Shown here piece by piece: positions 34,113-42,323 of a DNA stretch of 64,000 nucleotides. Position 1 is the stretch's first letter. Each line of letters begins with the position of its first letter. The notes beneath the pieces are model-generated. The model saw only the letters and a program-made list of their open reading frames with translations, had not been told where the DNA came from and made no database searches. The stretch is taken from NCBI RefSeq assembly GCF_030407435.1, contig NZ_JASDDK010000004.1:62001-126000 (forward strand), read 5' to 3'. A program made the translations under genes and the position numbers. The stretch comes from Winogradskyella bathintestinalis (GTDB taxonomy: Bacteria > Bacteroidota > Bacteroidia > Flavobacteriales > Flavobacteriaceae).

Positions 34113-34742
34113 TTGGGTGATAGTAAAGATAATTTCGAAGAGCTTAAAATGAAACTTAAAAAAGGGGACGAAATGGCATTCGCTCATTTGATGGAGTTGT
34201 TTCATAATAGATTATGTATTTATAGCTATAACTTATGTAAAGATTATGATGAGGCTAAAGATATTGTACAAAATGTATTTTTAAATTTATGGGAACGAAG
34301 AGAATATATCGAAGAGATTTCTTCATTAAAAAATTTTTTATATAAATCCGTTTATAATAATTTTATTAACCACTACAGAAAAAATAATAAATTTAAAATC
34401 TTCGAAAAAGAACATATAAAAGCGCTTTCGGAAATAAACGAAACTGATAACGATGACATTATTGTAAAACAAATTAATTTTATTAAAGCAGAAATAGATA
34501 ATCTACCCAAAAAGTGTAGAAATGTTTTTCTTCTAAGTAAAAATGAAGGATTGACCAATGTTGAAATAGCCGAATATCTAGATATTTCGGTAAAAACTGT
34601 AGAAAAACATATCACACGTGCTTTTTCAGTATTAAAAAAGAAATTATTTCAGAACGAAAAATTATTTTTCATTTTGCTATTAAGCAAAAAACTACTTTCG
34701 AAAATAAAACCGAATAAGCCAAAAATCATTGTGGAAATTTAA
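34113..34742 (+). CDS. ECF-type RNA polymerase sigma-70 factor
   Basis: A 209-aa sigma factor with region 2 (AFAHLMELFHNRLCIYSYNLCKDYDEAKDIVQNVFLNLWERR) and region 4 (LPKKCRNVFLLSKNEGLTNVEIAEYLDISVKTVEKHITRAFSVLKKKL). It belongs to the Bacteroidota FecI-like group. The frame starts at TTG 34113; the first ATG (34149) would trim 12 residues but leave both regions whole, so the start is uncertain. It is divergent from fecR and is expected to drive susCD when FecR releases it. Confidence 0.93.
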   Translation: MGDSKDNFEELKMKLKKGDEMAFAHLMELFHNRLCIYSYNLCKDYDEAKDIVQNVFLNLWERREYIEEISSLKNFLYKSVYNNFINHYRKNNKFKIFEKEHIKALSEINETDNDDIIVKQINFIKAEIDNLPKKCRNVFLLSKNEGLTNVEIAEYLDISVKTVEKHITRAFSVLKKKLFQNEKLFFILLLSKKLLSKIKPNKPKIIVEI

Positions 34743-34876
34743 TATAATTCAAATATCTACATCAACTTCTAATTCCGAAACAACTTTTTTTTTCAGTTAT
34801 TATTACTTCGAAAATTAAAATAAGAACAACATTTCAAAATGATGGAAATTTGTACATAGTTTCAAGTTTCGCCATA

Positions 34877-35632
34877 TTACTCAAGCCAATTTTTAAAATC
34901 TTTAACCCGTTCTCTGGCCACAATAATTTGCTGCTCATTAAAACGGTTTAGTTTTATTTGAAGTCTGGAGTTCGTATAACTTACCATATCTTTTATAGCA
35001 TTAATATTAACGTAAAATTTTCTACTAATTCTAAAAAACATATCGGGTTCTAATTCATCTTCTAACTGATCTAATGTAGTATCTAATAGATAATTTCGCC
35101 CTTCATTAGTGTAAGCATAAGTGCCTTTATTTTCACTATAAATGCATTCTATATCATCTATATTAATGAGTTTTAAATGCTGACCGACTTTTACCGAAAA
35201 TCGTTTTTTATAGTCACGTTCAATAGGATTAACAAGGAGGTTTTTAATATCATTAAAATCTAAAGTGACGGATTGTGTTTGCGGTGCTCGGCCTTTATAT
35301 TTTTCTAGAGCGATTTTTAAATCCTCATCATCAATTGGTTTTAACAAATAATCAATACTATTTAATTTAAAGGCTTGTAAGGCATACTCATCATAAGCGG
35401 TGGTAAAAATTACTGCAGATTTTATTTCATTTGCCTCAAAAATTTCAAAAGATAAACCATCACTCAATTGAATATCTAGAAATATTAAATCTGGATGCTT
35501 ATTATTTTTAAACCAATCTATGGATTCCTCTACTGAATGCAATAATATTTCTGCATTTACATTCAAAGTTTTAAGCATACGTTGGAGTCGTCTCGCTGAG
35601 GGTTTTTCATCTTCAATTATGATTACGTTCAT
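34877..35632 (-). CDS. LytTR-family response regulator
   Basis: A 251-aa DNA-binding response regulator. Receiver domain (1-120): acidic pocket IIIEDEKPSARR, phospho-acceptor Asp53 in LIFLDIQLSDG, Lys in DYLLKPI. LytTR domain (150-250): KVGQHLKLINIDDIECIYSENKGTYAY and FFRISRKFYVNINAI. It is the last gene of a six-gene minus-strand run that starts with a TPR-like protein and includes the cognate histidine kinase. Confidence 0.94.
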   Translation of the reverse strand: MNVIIIEDEKPSARRLQRMLKTLNVNAEILLHSVEESIDWFKNNKHPDLIFLDIQLSDGLSFEIFEANEIKSAVIFTTAYDEYALQAFKLNSIDYLLKPIDDEDLKIALEKYKGRAPQTQSVTLDFNDIKNLLVNPIERDYKKRFSVKVGQHLKLINIDDIECIYSENKGTYAYTNEGRNYLLDTTLDQLEDELEPDMFFRISRKFYVNINAIKDMVSYTNSRLQIKLNRFNEQQIIVARERVKDFKNWLE

Positions 35633-35772
35633 AGTTTCTATATACTTATTTCAATTATTTAATTTGATTAATGTTTTTATAACCCCGATTCTAGCGTGTA
35701 ATTTGAAAAAAGCATCATACACTTAACGATGTTATTGGGAAAATATCAATTTGTATAAAGCATATATTGATA

Positions 35773-36096
35773 TTATTCCCAAAATGTAGTTTCTTCTTCT
35801 TTTTTCTCTTTTAAAAAGCGCTCAACTTTTCTGTCCTCCCAGCTTTTTTTAAAAATTCGTTTTCCCTTAAAAATATGCAACCCATGTACAAAAATTAAAA
35901 CTGTCCAAACCACTATAATACTAAGATTTAGGCTTATAATATTATTTTTATAAGGTCCTGCAACAATATATAAATTGTACAAGAGAAGAGCTACAAAAAC
36001 TATATATCCAGCTAAATGAATATAAAAAAGCTTAAGTCTTTTTACTCTTTTTTTAGCCCTTTCTAAACGTTGATTTTCTCCGCTCGTCATTGTCAT
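35773..36096 (-). CDS. 2TM domain-containing protein
   Basis: A 107-aa membrane protein. After a basic helix (RLERAKKRVKRLKLFYIHLAGYIV) come two membrane segments (about 27-48 and 58-78), then FKGKRIFKKSWEDRKVERFLKEK. This is the 2TM family: charged helix, two helices, then the conserved WEDRKIExxMxxE segment. The same unit occurs as a domain at the end of the kinase encoded upstream. Role unknown; an interaction with the kinase through like domains is plausible. Confidence 0.88.
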   Translation of the reverse strand: MTMTSGENQRLERAKKRVKRLKLFYIHLAGYIVFVALLLYNLYIVAGPYKNNIISLNLSIIVVWTVLIFVHGLHIFKGKRIFKKSWEDRKVERFLKEKKEEETTFWE

Positions 36097-36259
36097 GATA
36101 ATTTTTATTTTTCAAATTTGTGTCTTTTCCAAACTCTTTTTTTATTCCGATCAATGGGTAGTATTTCATTGTATCACCCTCTAATTATAGTAATTAATTA
36201 AAAATGAAGGCGCTCTAAAACTGAATACACTATTTTAAGATCTTAACCCCAAGCACTAA

Positions 36260-36598
36260 TTATTCCCAATGTTCGCGATCTTTTTCCATATACTTTTCAA
36301 TTTTCTTGTTTTCCCAGTTTTTTCCAAATAGAAATGTTGGACCAAAAACGCCTAAGAAATGAAACATTAATCCTATTCCCCAAAATAGCGCCGTTGCATA
36401 AGTTCCAAATCCGTTGAAACCAGCATTAACACCAATAAGTATTATTAGGAATAAATTCACAATGATATACACCGCTAAATGCCAGTAAAACCCGACAATA
36501 GCATCTACTTTTTTCTTCGCCCTTAAATAAGCTTCTTCTTTTTTAAAATTTCTTGAACCTTCATTTTCATTATATGGTTCTATCTTATATTTTTCCAT
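36260..36598 (-). CDS. 2TM domain-containing protein
   Basis: The frame extends to 36634, but the Met giving MEKYKIEPYNE at 36598 is the likely start, because it clears the preceding gene's stop (36612) by 13 nt. The 112-aa product has EEAYLRAKKKVDAIVGFYWHLAVYII, a second membrane segment and the end FGKNWENKKIEKYMEKDREHWE. Paralogous to the 2TM proteins at 35773 and 36612 and to the tail of the kinase. Confidence 0.85.
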   Translation of the reverse strand: MEKYKIEPYNENEGSRNFKKEEAYLRAKKKVDAIVGFYWHLAVYIIVNLFLIILIGVNAGFNGFGTYATALFWGIGLMFHFLGVFGPTFLFGKNWENKKIEKYMEKDREHWE

Positions 36599-36611
36599 CA
36601 GATTATATGTT

Positions 36612-36932
36612 TTAGTCGTTTTGCAGTTCCTCATTCATGTACTGCTCTATTTTTTGTTCCTCCCAATCTTCACCAATAATTAATGGCAAAATGAATACTA
36701 AAAACCCATGTAATGCGAGTGCAATTCCCCAAACTAACCAAGAAATTATAATTGAAAAATCGAAAAGAGCTTCTCGAAATGTTTCGTCATTATTAAGATT
36801 GGTCATGAGTTTAACCATAGTAATAACGCAGTTAATTACTATGTAAACCACGGAGTGGATATAAAAACGTTTCAATTTTTCAACCTTATTTTTCGCTTTT
36901 AAGAATTTTAAATTTGAATCTCGTGTTTCCAT
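36612..36932 (-). CDS. 2TM domain-containing protein
   Basis: A 106-aa membrane protein with the same plan: LKFLKAKNKVEKLKRFYIHSVVYIVIN, then a second membrane segment, then IIGEDWEEQKIEQYMNEELQND. It is the first of the three stand-alone copies after the kinase, with a 49-nt gap. The shared core W(E)xxKIExYM is clear in all four copies, while the loops diverge, so the duplications are old. Confidence 0.88.
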   Translation of the reverse strand: METRDSNLKFLKAKNKVEKLKRFYIHSVVYIVINCVITMVKLMTNLNNDETFREALFDFSIIISWLVWGIALALHGFLVFILPLIIGEDWEEQKIEQYMNEELQND

Positions 36933-36981
36933 TTTTAAAGTGGTAATTTTTATTGCGATTTCTATTAAGATTTGGGTTGAG

Positions 36982-38331
36982 TTAATTCCAACGATTAGAT
37001 TGATCTTCTTTATTCATATACTCTTCAATTTTCCGTTTCTCCCAACCAGCTCCAAAAGCACTATTATCCACAAACACTTTGTAACCTTGCGCTACCAGAC
37101 TTAACCCCCAACCAATCATTGGAAACCAGAACCATTGTATAGTATAACGAGAGAATTGATACCAAATAAAAATTAGAAACGGTATAACTATGCAATAAGA
37201 AATTAAACTGTAATAAAATCCCTTAAGTTCTTCGACGCGCTTACGAGCTCTAACATAGTCATCGTTAAGACGTGCCTGTGATTTTTGTGAGGTTCTCATA
37301 ATTGATACTTGTTTTGTGAGCATAGGAATTGCAACAGCAAAATCCTTTTCTCGTTGATTAATTTGAACTGTTTTGTTTGAAAGTAATTGATAACGTTGTT
37401 TAATATTTTCTAATCCAACACCACTACTCTTTTTTACAATTTGTTTTGGTTGTAGGTTATTCATCACCACTAAGTGATCTCGATCCTCGTATATTTTTAC
37501 ATGAAGTGGCTTAGTAGTGGTCACCATATTATGTTTCACAGCATTTTCTAATAATAACTGTAATGATAATGGTACAACTTTACTTTCAGGGTTTGAAGCC
37601 TTATCGGGTATTTCAAAAATTATGCTATCCTCAAATCGCATTTTTAAAAGCGACATATAGGTTCTAGCAAAATTCAACTCTTCGTCGACCGTTACCAGTT
37701 CTTTACTTTTTTGTTCTAAAACGTATCGATATACTTTAGATAAAGAGGTTGTGAATTTCTGTGCATTTTCTGGATTTTCTTCAATTAGGCTGGTTAATAC
37801 ATTTAAACTATTAAACAAAAAATGGGGATCTAACTGGTTCTTTAAGGCATCAAATTTTGCACTTGCTGTACCTGCGATAACTTTCTGTTCTTTAATCTTA
37901 TTTTTCTGATATCTATTATAGAAATAAACAAAGTGAAAAACAGTAACGATGGTCAAGGTAATCCAAAGTCCAAAAGAATACGCTTTCCAAGTTTCCTTCT
38001 GCATAAACGCATCAAAGCTAATACCATAATAAAACATAGATGTTCCTACTCGTAGAAAAAATAGACCTATTAATGTTATAATAGTACTTCCTAGAATCCC
38101 AATAAACACACGTTTAATGTAAGCTCTCTTACCCCATATTCTTCGTTCCATATAATCGAAAAACGCCATATTGGAATATCCTAAAACAAAGGCGTACAGT
38201 TGGTAGAATCCAAATTGGATTATAAAATCATTAAAGGAATCATATTTAAAGCCATTAGACAGAAGATTCCCTATGACAAATACCACGCATCCTATAGCGA
38301 ATGTTAGAATTATTTTCTTTAATATTTTCAT
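36982..38331 (-). CDS. LytS/YehU-type sensor histidine kinase with C-terminal 2TM domain
   Basis: A 449-aa inner-membrane kinase. Four hydrophobic segments (residues 1-145) lead to a His-kinase core of the LytS/PF06580 type: phospho-acceptor His in DQLDPHFLFNSLNVLTSLIEENP, and an ATPase part with VPLSLQLLLENAVKHNMV (N-box) and SSGVGLENIKQRYQLL (G-box). Residues 355-449 form an added 2TM domain (DYVRARKRVEELKGFYYSLISYC, then GAGWEKRKIEEYMNKED). That fusion places a second membrane anchor behind the catalytic domain. The partner is the LytTR regulator at 34877. It starts 6 nt after the upstream gene. Confidence 0.92.
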   Translation of the reverse strand: MKILKKIILTFAIGCVVFVIGNLLSNGFKYDSFNDFIIQFGFYQLYAFVLGYSNMAFFDYMERRIWGKRAYIKRVFIGILGSTIITLIGLFFLRVGTSMFYYGISFDAFMQKETWKAYSFGLWITLTIVTVFHFVYFYNRYQKNKIKEQKVIAGTASAKFDALKNQLDPHFLFNSLNVLTSLIEENPENAQKFTTSLSKVYRYVLEQKSKELVTVDEELNFARTYMSLLKMRFEDSIIFEIPDKASNPESKVVPLSLQLLLENAVKHNMVTTTKPLHVKIYEDRDHLVVMNNLQPKQIVKKSSGVGLENIKQRYQLLSNKTVQINQREKDFAVAIPMLTKQVSIMRTSQKSQARLNDDYVRARKRVEELKGFYYSLISYCIVIPFLIFIWYQFSRYTIQWFWFPMIGWGLSLVAQGYKVFVDNSAFGAGWEKRKIEEYMNKEDQSNRWN

Positions 38332-38337
38332 AATTAA

Positions 38338-39009
38338 TTAAGCTTTACAATCTTTTGCTATTTGTTTCGCACGTTCTTTTCCCCAATTTGGGTGTAAATC
38401 ACTTTCTGGCTTAAAGGTATTAAAAAGTTCTATGGAGGATTTAATGCCTTTACAAAATGGTGCCGTATCTTGACCAAAATATTTAGCGCTCCCCATGCCC
38501 CATTCTGCTTTACAAAGTGCCGCTCTGGGATTTTTAGGATCTATCGCTGTTGCGGTTTCATACAATTCAGCTATTTTGGCGCCATACTTCATACCATAAG
38601 TCATACCATCAAAAGCCACCCAATTGGTTAAAATTTGTGCTTGCATCACTAACAATTCTACATTGTTCTCACTTTTAAGCATTGCAATATCTAAATGTTT
38701 TTGAGCCTTATTAAGCTGAGCTCTTAGTATAGTTTCGTCTTTTTCGGTCCAACTTTTTAAGCTATTTATTTGTGCAATGTAATAGTTGGGTAACCACTCT
38801 TTTTGTTCGGCGTTGGCAATGCGTTCAAACATATTTTCTGCTTCATCCGTATTATCGTTTTGCCAAAGTTCAAAAGCTTTTACCATTCCTTTTTCAAAAT
38901 TGGTCTGTGCTTGAGCTATACCTGTCAACATAAATATAACGATGAGAAATGTATTAATAATTATCCTTTTTACATCGTCTTTTTTGAGCGTTCTATTCTT
39001 TGATTTCAT
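38338..39009 (-). CDS. Secreted TPR-like hypothetical protein
   Basis: The start is placed at the Met of MKSKNRTLKKDD (39009), because upstream residues have no signal character, whereas from here a basic N-terminus, a hydrophobic stretch (INTFLIVIFMLTGIAQAQ) and a signal-peptidase site follow. The 223-aa product has helical repeats (FELWQNDNTDEAENMFERIAN, LYETATAIDPKNPRAALCKAEWGMG) that look like TPR units. It heads the kinase operon by 6 nt, so it may be a periplasmic input or output of that system. Confidence 0.78.
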   Translation of the reverse strand: MKSKNRTLKKDDVKRIIINTFLIVIFMLTGIAQAQTNFEKGMVKAFELWQNDNTDEAENMFERIANAEQKEWLPNYYIAQINSLKSWTEKDETILRAQLNKAQKHLDIAMLKSENNVELLVMQAQILTNWVAFDGMTYGMKYGAKIAELYETATAIDPKNPRAALCKAEWGMGSAKYFGQDTAPFCKGIKSSIELFNTFKPESDLHPNWGKERAKQIAKDCKA

Positions 39010-39205
39010 GGTCGTGTAATTTAAAATTATCGATTTATTGTAATTGATTTTATAAAGAAATTCAATATTGATGAGCATTGTTGAATACAAATATCGGATA
39101 CAGTTATGGCCTTCTTAAATTGTAATTACTGAACTGTTTAATTTTAATGACGAATTGTAAATTATAATTTCTGATACATTTTAAAGCGTTTTACAGGTGT
39201 AGAAA

Positions 39206-39865
39206 TTGTTATGTTCTTCATTACGAAATTATGTCGAATTCACAGGCATCTACGAGTATAAAGGTTATGGTAAATTTAAAATTAGCATAGGAAACGATTC
39301 CTTATTTTCAAGATTCAATGAAAAAAAACAGTATTTAAACCATTTTCATTATGATTTATTTGAATTCAATAATGTTAAAAATGGCAAAATTGACACTACT
39401 GCTATAGGTAATTTTAAAGATAAGTTTTAGTACCAATATCTCAGGAGATATTGATTATGAACGTGTAGAATTCGAAGGATTAGTAAAACTTTAGAACAAT
39501 ATGTGAGTAAGTTCGGTTTAATGGCGCATGAAATCAAAGCTTACATCAAAGATGACCATGTCTTATATGTTATTATAGCAGACCAATCTGAATATGCTTT
39601 ATTATTTACGACAACTTACAAATTCATTTTTAAACCTTCAGAAGGTTATAAAATAGAATTTATTGAAGTTGACGATAATAGTATAAGTGAGATTAAGTTT
39701 ATTCAGCTTAATGGTACGTTTGTGGCTAAACCTAAAATTGACGATAAAACTAGAAACAATCTCTACCGAAAGTGGGGTTATGAGCGTTTATTAGAAAAAT
39801 TAGTATACAAAAAAAGACCATCCTTCACAGATGGTCTTTTTAATATGATAGATTGTTTTTCTTAA
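39206..39865 (+). pseudogene. Frameshifted relic of a serine hydrolase (class C beta-lactamase-like) C-terminus
   Basis: Two plus-strand frames read as consecutive parts of DUF3471-like modules that end serine hydrolases. The first has FTGIYEYKGYGKFKISI and LNHFHYDLFEF, stops at 39430, and would continue in another frame as STNISGDIDYERVEFEGLVKL. The second starts inside LEQYVSKFGLMAHEIKAYIK and goes on with YKIEFIEVDDNSISEIKFIQLNG. The whole hydrolase domain with its SxxK motif is absent, and at least two frame changes are needed, so this is a pseudogene. The last residues of the second frame are encoded by the ndk terminator hairpin. Confidence 0.65.
39811..39841 (-). terminator. Terminator of ndk (also works on +)
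   Basis: AAAAAGACCATC and GATGGTCTTTTT form a 12-bp perfect stem around a 7-nt loop; on the minus strand more T follow. It lies 20 nt after the ndk stop. Confidence 0.9.
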
Positions 39866-40281
39866 AACATATCTCTTCCAGCAAAATGAAATGCACTCTC
39901 AATAGCGGCATTGTCATCGCTATCACTACCATGAACAGCATTTTCACTAATAGAATCAGCAAACATTTTACGGATGGTTCCTTCTGCTGCATCGGCAGGG
40001 TTCGTCGCACCGATTAAAGTTCTAAAATCTTCAACAGCATTATCTTTTTCTAATACAGCTGCTACGATTGGCCCACGAGTCATATACTCAACCAATTCCC
40101 CGAAAAATGGACGCTCGTTATGTATTGCATAAAATTCCTCAGCATCTGCTTTGGTCATTTGTGTTAATTTCATCGCTACGATTCTAAATCCTGAAGCTGA
40201 AATTTTTTCTAATATTGCGCCAATGTGTCCTTTTTCAACAGCATCTGGCTTTAACATTGTAAATGTTCTGTTAGTTGCCAT
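39862..40281 (-). CDS. ndk: Nucleoside-diphosphate kinase
   Basis: Transfers the gamma-phosphate among nucleoside di- and triphosphates. The start at 40281 gives [23 protein letters not shown], the family's normal N-terminus; the open frame 8 codons upstream is not used. The phospho-His is in the conserved [13 protein letters not shown]. The product is 139 aa, the usual length. It is a single-gene unit with a perfect promoter 22 nt upstream and a strong terminator. Confidence 0.96.
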   Translation of the reverse strand: MATNRTFTMLKPDAVEKGHIGAILEKISASGFRIVAMKLTQMTKADAEEFYAIHNERPFFGELVEYMTRGPIVAAVLEKDNAVEDFRTLIGATNPADAAEGTIRKMFADSISENAVHGSDSDDNAAIESAFHFAGRDMF

Positions 40282-40302
40282 ATTCTTTTTTTTTATGAGG
40301 TG

Positions 40303-40332
40303 CAAAAATAATGCATTTCTTTAATTTAACAA
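40303..40332 (-). promoter_or_regulatory. Promoter of ndk
   Basis: Read on the minus strand: TTG (40332-40330), 19-bp spacer, TATTTTTG (40310-40303). An exact match to the Bacteroidota promoter. The leader to the ndk ATG is short (about 15 nt). Confidence 0.82.
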
Positions 40333-40745
40333 ATGCAGTTTTTATTAAATAAATGTTATGCTTTAAGTATCGATTTGTAATGCAAAATTATGAAATTATC
40401 AAAGCGAATAAAAAGCATCCTTATTTCTTTTATAGATTTCTTAAAACCTTTTTTTAAAACAGAAAGCATACCACAGTACATCATAGGTACTGCCCTACAA
40501 AACTTATATAAATCAATCGCAAAAACTAACCATTTTCAAAGATTTACCGTTTAGATAAATAGGATGAAAATGTATAAGTAATAATGAAATGTTTAACACT
40601 ATACTATTAATTTCATATTAAATCTACATGGCAAAATCTCTAAAAAACGTATATTCGCCACTTACATAAATCACTTCTTTGCAAGATTAAAAGTGTTAAA
40701 ATTCCAAAAAAAATCCAAACTTAAACGTATTGGATACGCATTAAT
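40333..40745. other. Divergent intergenic region between ndk and nrnA
   Basis: 413 bp with no gene. A weak candidate for the nrnA promoter is TATATTCG at 40650-40657, with ATG 19 bp upstream where TTG is expected; both elements have one mismatch. Nothing else stands out. Confidence 0.4.
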
Positions 40746-41771
40746 ATGAATAGAACGCAGATTTCAGAAATAAAAACACTTTTAAGTACACCCAAAAACA
40801 TCATTATTGTGCCACATAGAAATCCTGATGGTGATGCCATGGGGTCTACGTTAGGTTTATATCATTATTTAAAACAATATAATCACAATGCCACAGTAAT
40901 TGCACCCAATGATTATCCCGATTTTTTAAAATGGCTACCAGGTGATGATAACGTTCTAAAATTTGAAACACAAGTAGATGAAAGTAGTACGCTTATTGAA
41001 AAAGCCGACCTCATTTTTACGTTAGATTTTAATGCCTATCACAGAGCAGGTCATGAAATGGCGGCAGTCTTGGAAGATTCTAGTGCCCTAAAAATCATGA
41101 TCGATCATCACCAGCAACCCGATGATTATGCCACTTATATGTACTCTGATATCAGCATGTCTTCTACTTGCGAAATGGTATACAATTTTATCTGTATGCT
41201 TGGAGATGAAGATCAAATTGACGCCACCATTGCATCGTGTTTGTATGTGGGGATTATGACAGATACTGGCTCGTTTCGTTTTCCAGCAACCACAACGAAA
41301 ACACATCAGGTTATCGGTAGTTTAATTGAAAGAGGTGCAGATAATTCGCAAATTCACAATAATATATACGACACCAATAGTTATAGTCGTTTACAATTGT
41401 TGGGCAGGGCATTACAAAATTTAAAGGTCATTCCAGAATTGAGAACGGCGTACACCACTTTATCTCAAGAAGAATTAGATGAATTTAAATTTAAGAAAGG
41501 AGATACCGAAGGGTTTGTAAACTATGGATTATCGTTAGAAGGTATTATATTTGCAGCGATATTTATTGAAAGCAAACAAGATAATATTATTAAAATTTCG
41601 TTACGAAGCAAAGGCGAATTTTCGGTAAATGAATTTTCGAGAGCGCATTTTAATGGTGGAGGACATACAAACGCCGCTGGTGGTCGTAGCGAAGAAAATT
41701 TGACCACAACTATCAATAATTTTATTAGTATATTACCACGGTATAAACAAGAATTGTCTAACCCAAAATAG
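40746..41771 (+). CDS. nrnA: Oligoribonuclease / pAp phosphatase NrnA-like (DHH family)
   Basis: Degrades 2-5-nt RNAs and dephosphorylates 3'-phosphoadenosine 5'-phosphate, using manganese. The 341-aa protein has DHH motifs PHRNPDGDAMGSTLGLYH, TLDFNAYHRAG, MIDHHQQPDDYATYMY and ATSCLYVGIMTDTGSF-type (here ASCLYVGIMTDTGSFRFP), and the DHHA1 end FNGGGHTNAAGG. All metal-site Asp and His residues are visible. It runs into gldI 18 nt later. Confidence 0.92.
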   Translation: MNRTQISEIKTLLSTPKNIIIVPHRNPDGDAMGSTLGLYHYLKQYNHNATVIAPNDYPDFLKWLPGDDNVLKFETQVDESSTLIEKADLIFTLDFNAYHRAGHEMAAVLEDSSALKIMIDHHQQPDDYATYMYSDISMSSTCEMVYNFICMLGDEDQIDATIASCLYVGIMTDTGSFRFPATTTKTHQVIGSLIERGADNSQIHNNIYDTNSYSRLQLLGRALQNLKVIPELRTAYTTLSQEELDEFKFKKGDTEGFVNYGLSLEGIIFAAIFIESKQDNIIKISLRSKGEFSVNEFSRAHFNGGGHTNAAGGRSEENLTTTINNFISILPRYKQELSNPK

Positions 41772-41789
41772 GCAATAAATTATTTAAGT

Positions 41790-42323
41790 ATGAAAAACCT
41801 ACTCGTAATACTCTTCTTTTCGTTAGTGTGTTTTAGCTGTAAATCTCCGGAGGCTCGATTACCAGAATCAGTTCAATCTGGTTCATTTTTAAAAGCATCT
41901 GCAGAACGCAACAAAAAGCTCAATGAACACGAGCACGAGCAAATTCAAAATATAATAAAAGGAAATCCCGACAAGAACTATATAGCTTCAGAAAGTGGGT
42001 TTTGGTATTACTACAATACTAAAATTGAAAAAGATACGATTAGAGCACAATTCGGAGATGTGGTCGATTTTACTTTCGATGTCTCTAATATTGAAGGCGA
42101 AGAAATTTATGCCAACATTAACAAAACCTATATTATGGACAAAGAAGAATTGTTTACGGGTTTGCGTGAAGGCTTAAAACTTTTAAAACCAACAGAAACG
42201 GCAACATTTATATTTCCATCCCAAAAAGCTTTTGGTTACTATGGAGATGAACATAAAATAGGAACCAACGTTCCTTTAATTTGTGAAGTAACTTTAAACA
42301 CTATAACTCAAAAAAATGATTAA
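41790..42323 (+). CDS. gldI: Gliding motility-associated peptidyl-prolyl isomerase GldI
   Basis: A 177-aa lipoprotein (signal with Cys17 in VCFSCKSPEARLP) with an FKBP-type domain from about residue 60 (GFWYYYNTKIEKDTIRAQFGDVVDFTFDV, ending FPSQKAFGYYGDEHKIGTNVPLICEVTL). In Flavobacterium johnsoniae, GldI is needed for gliding, presumably by helping fold the SprB/Gld machinery. The last 8 nt overlap the next PPIase gene, so the two are coupled. Confidence 0.92.
   Translation: MKNLLVILFFSLVCFSCKSPEARLPESVQSGSFLKASAERNKKLNEHEHEQIQNIIKGNPDKNYIASESGFWYYYNTKIEKDTIRAQFGDVVDFTFDVSNIEGEEIYANINKTYIMDKEELFTGLREGLKLLKPTETATFIFPSQKAFGYYGDEHKIGTNVPLICEVTLNTITQKND

Noticed and set aside
36599..36634. Upstream 12-codon extension of the second 2TM protein
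   Set aside because: It would overlap the preceding gene and lacks similarity to the other copies; MEKYKIEP at 36598 is a better start.
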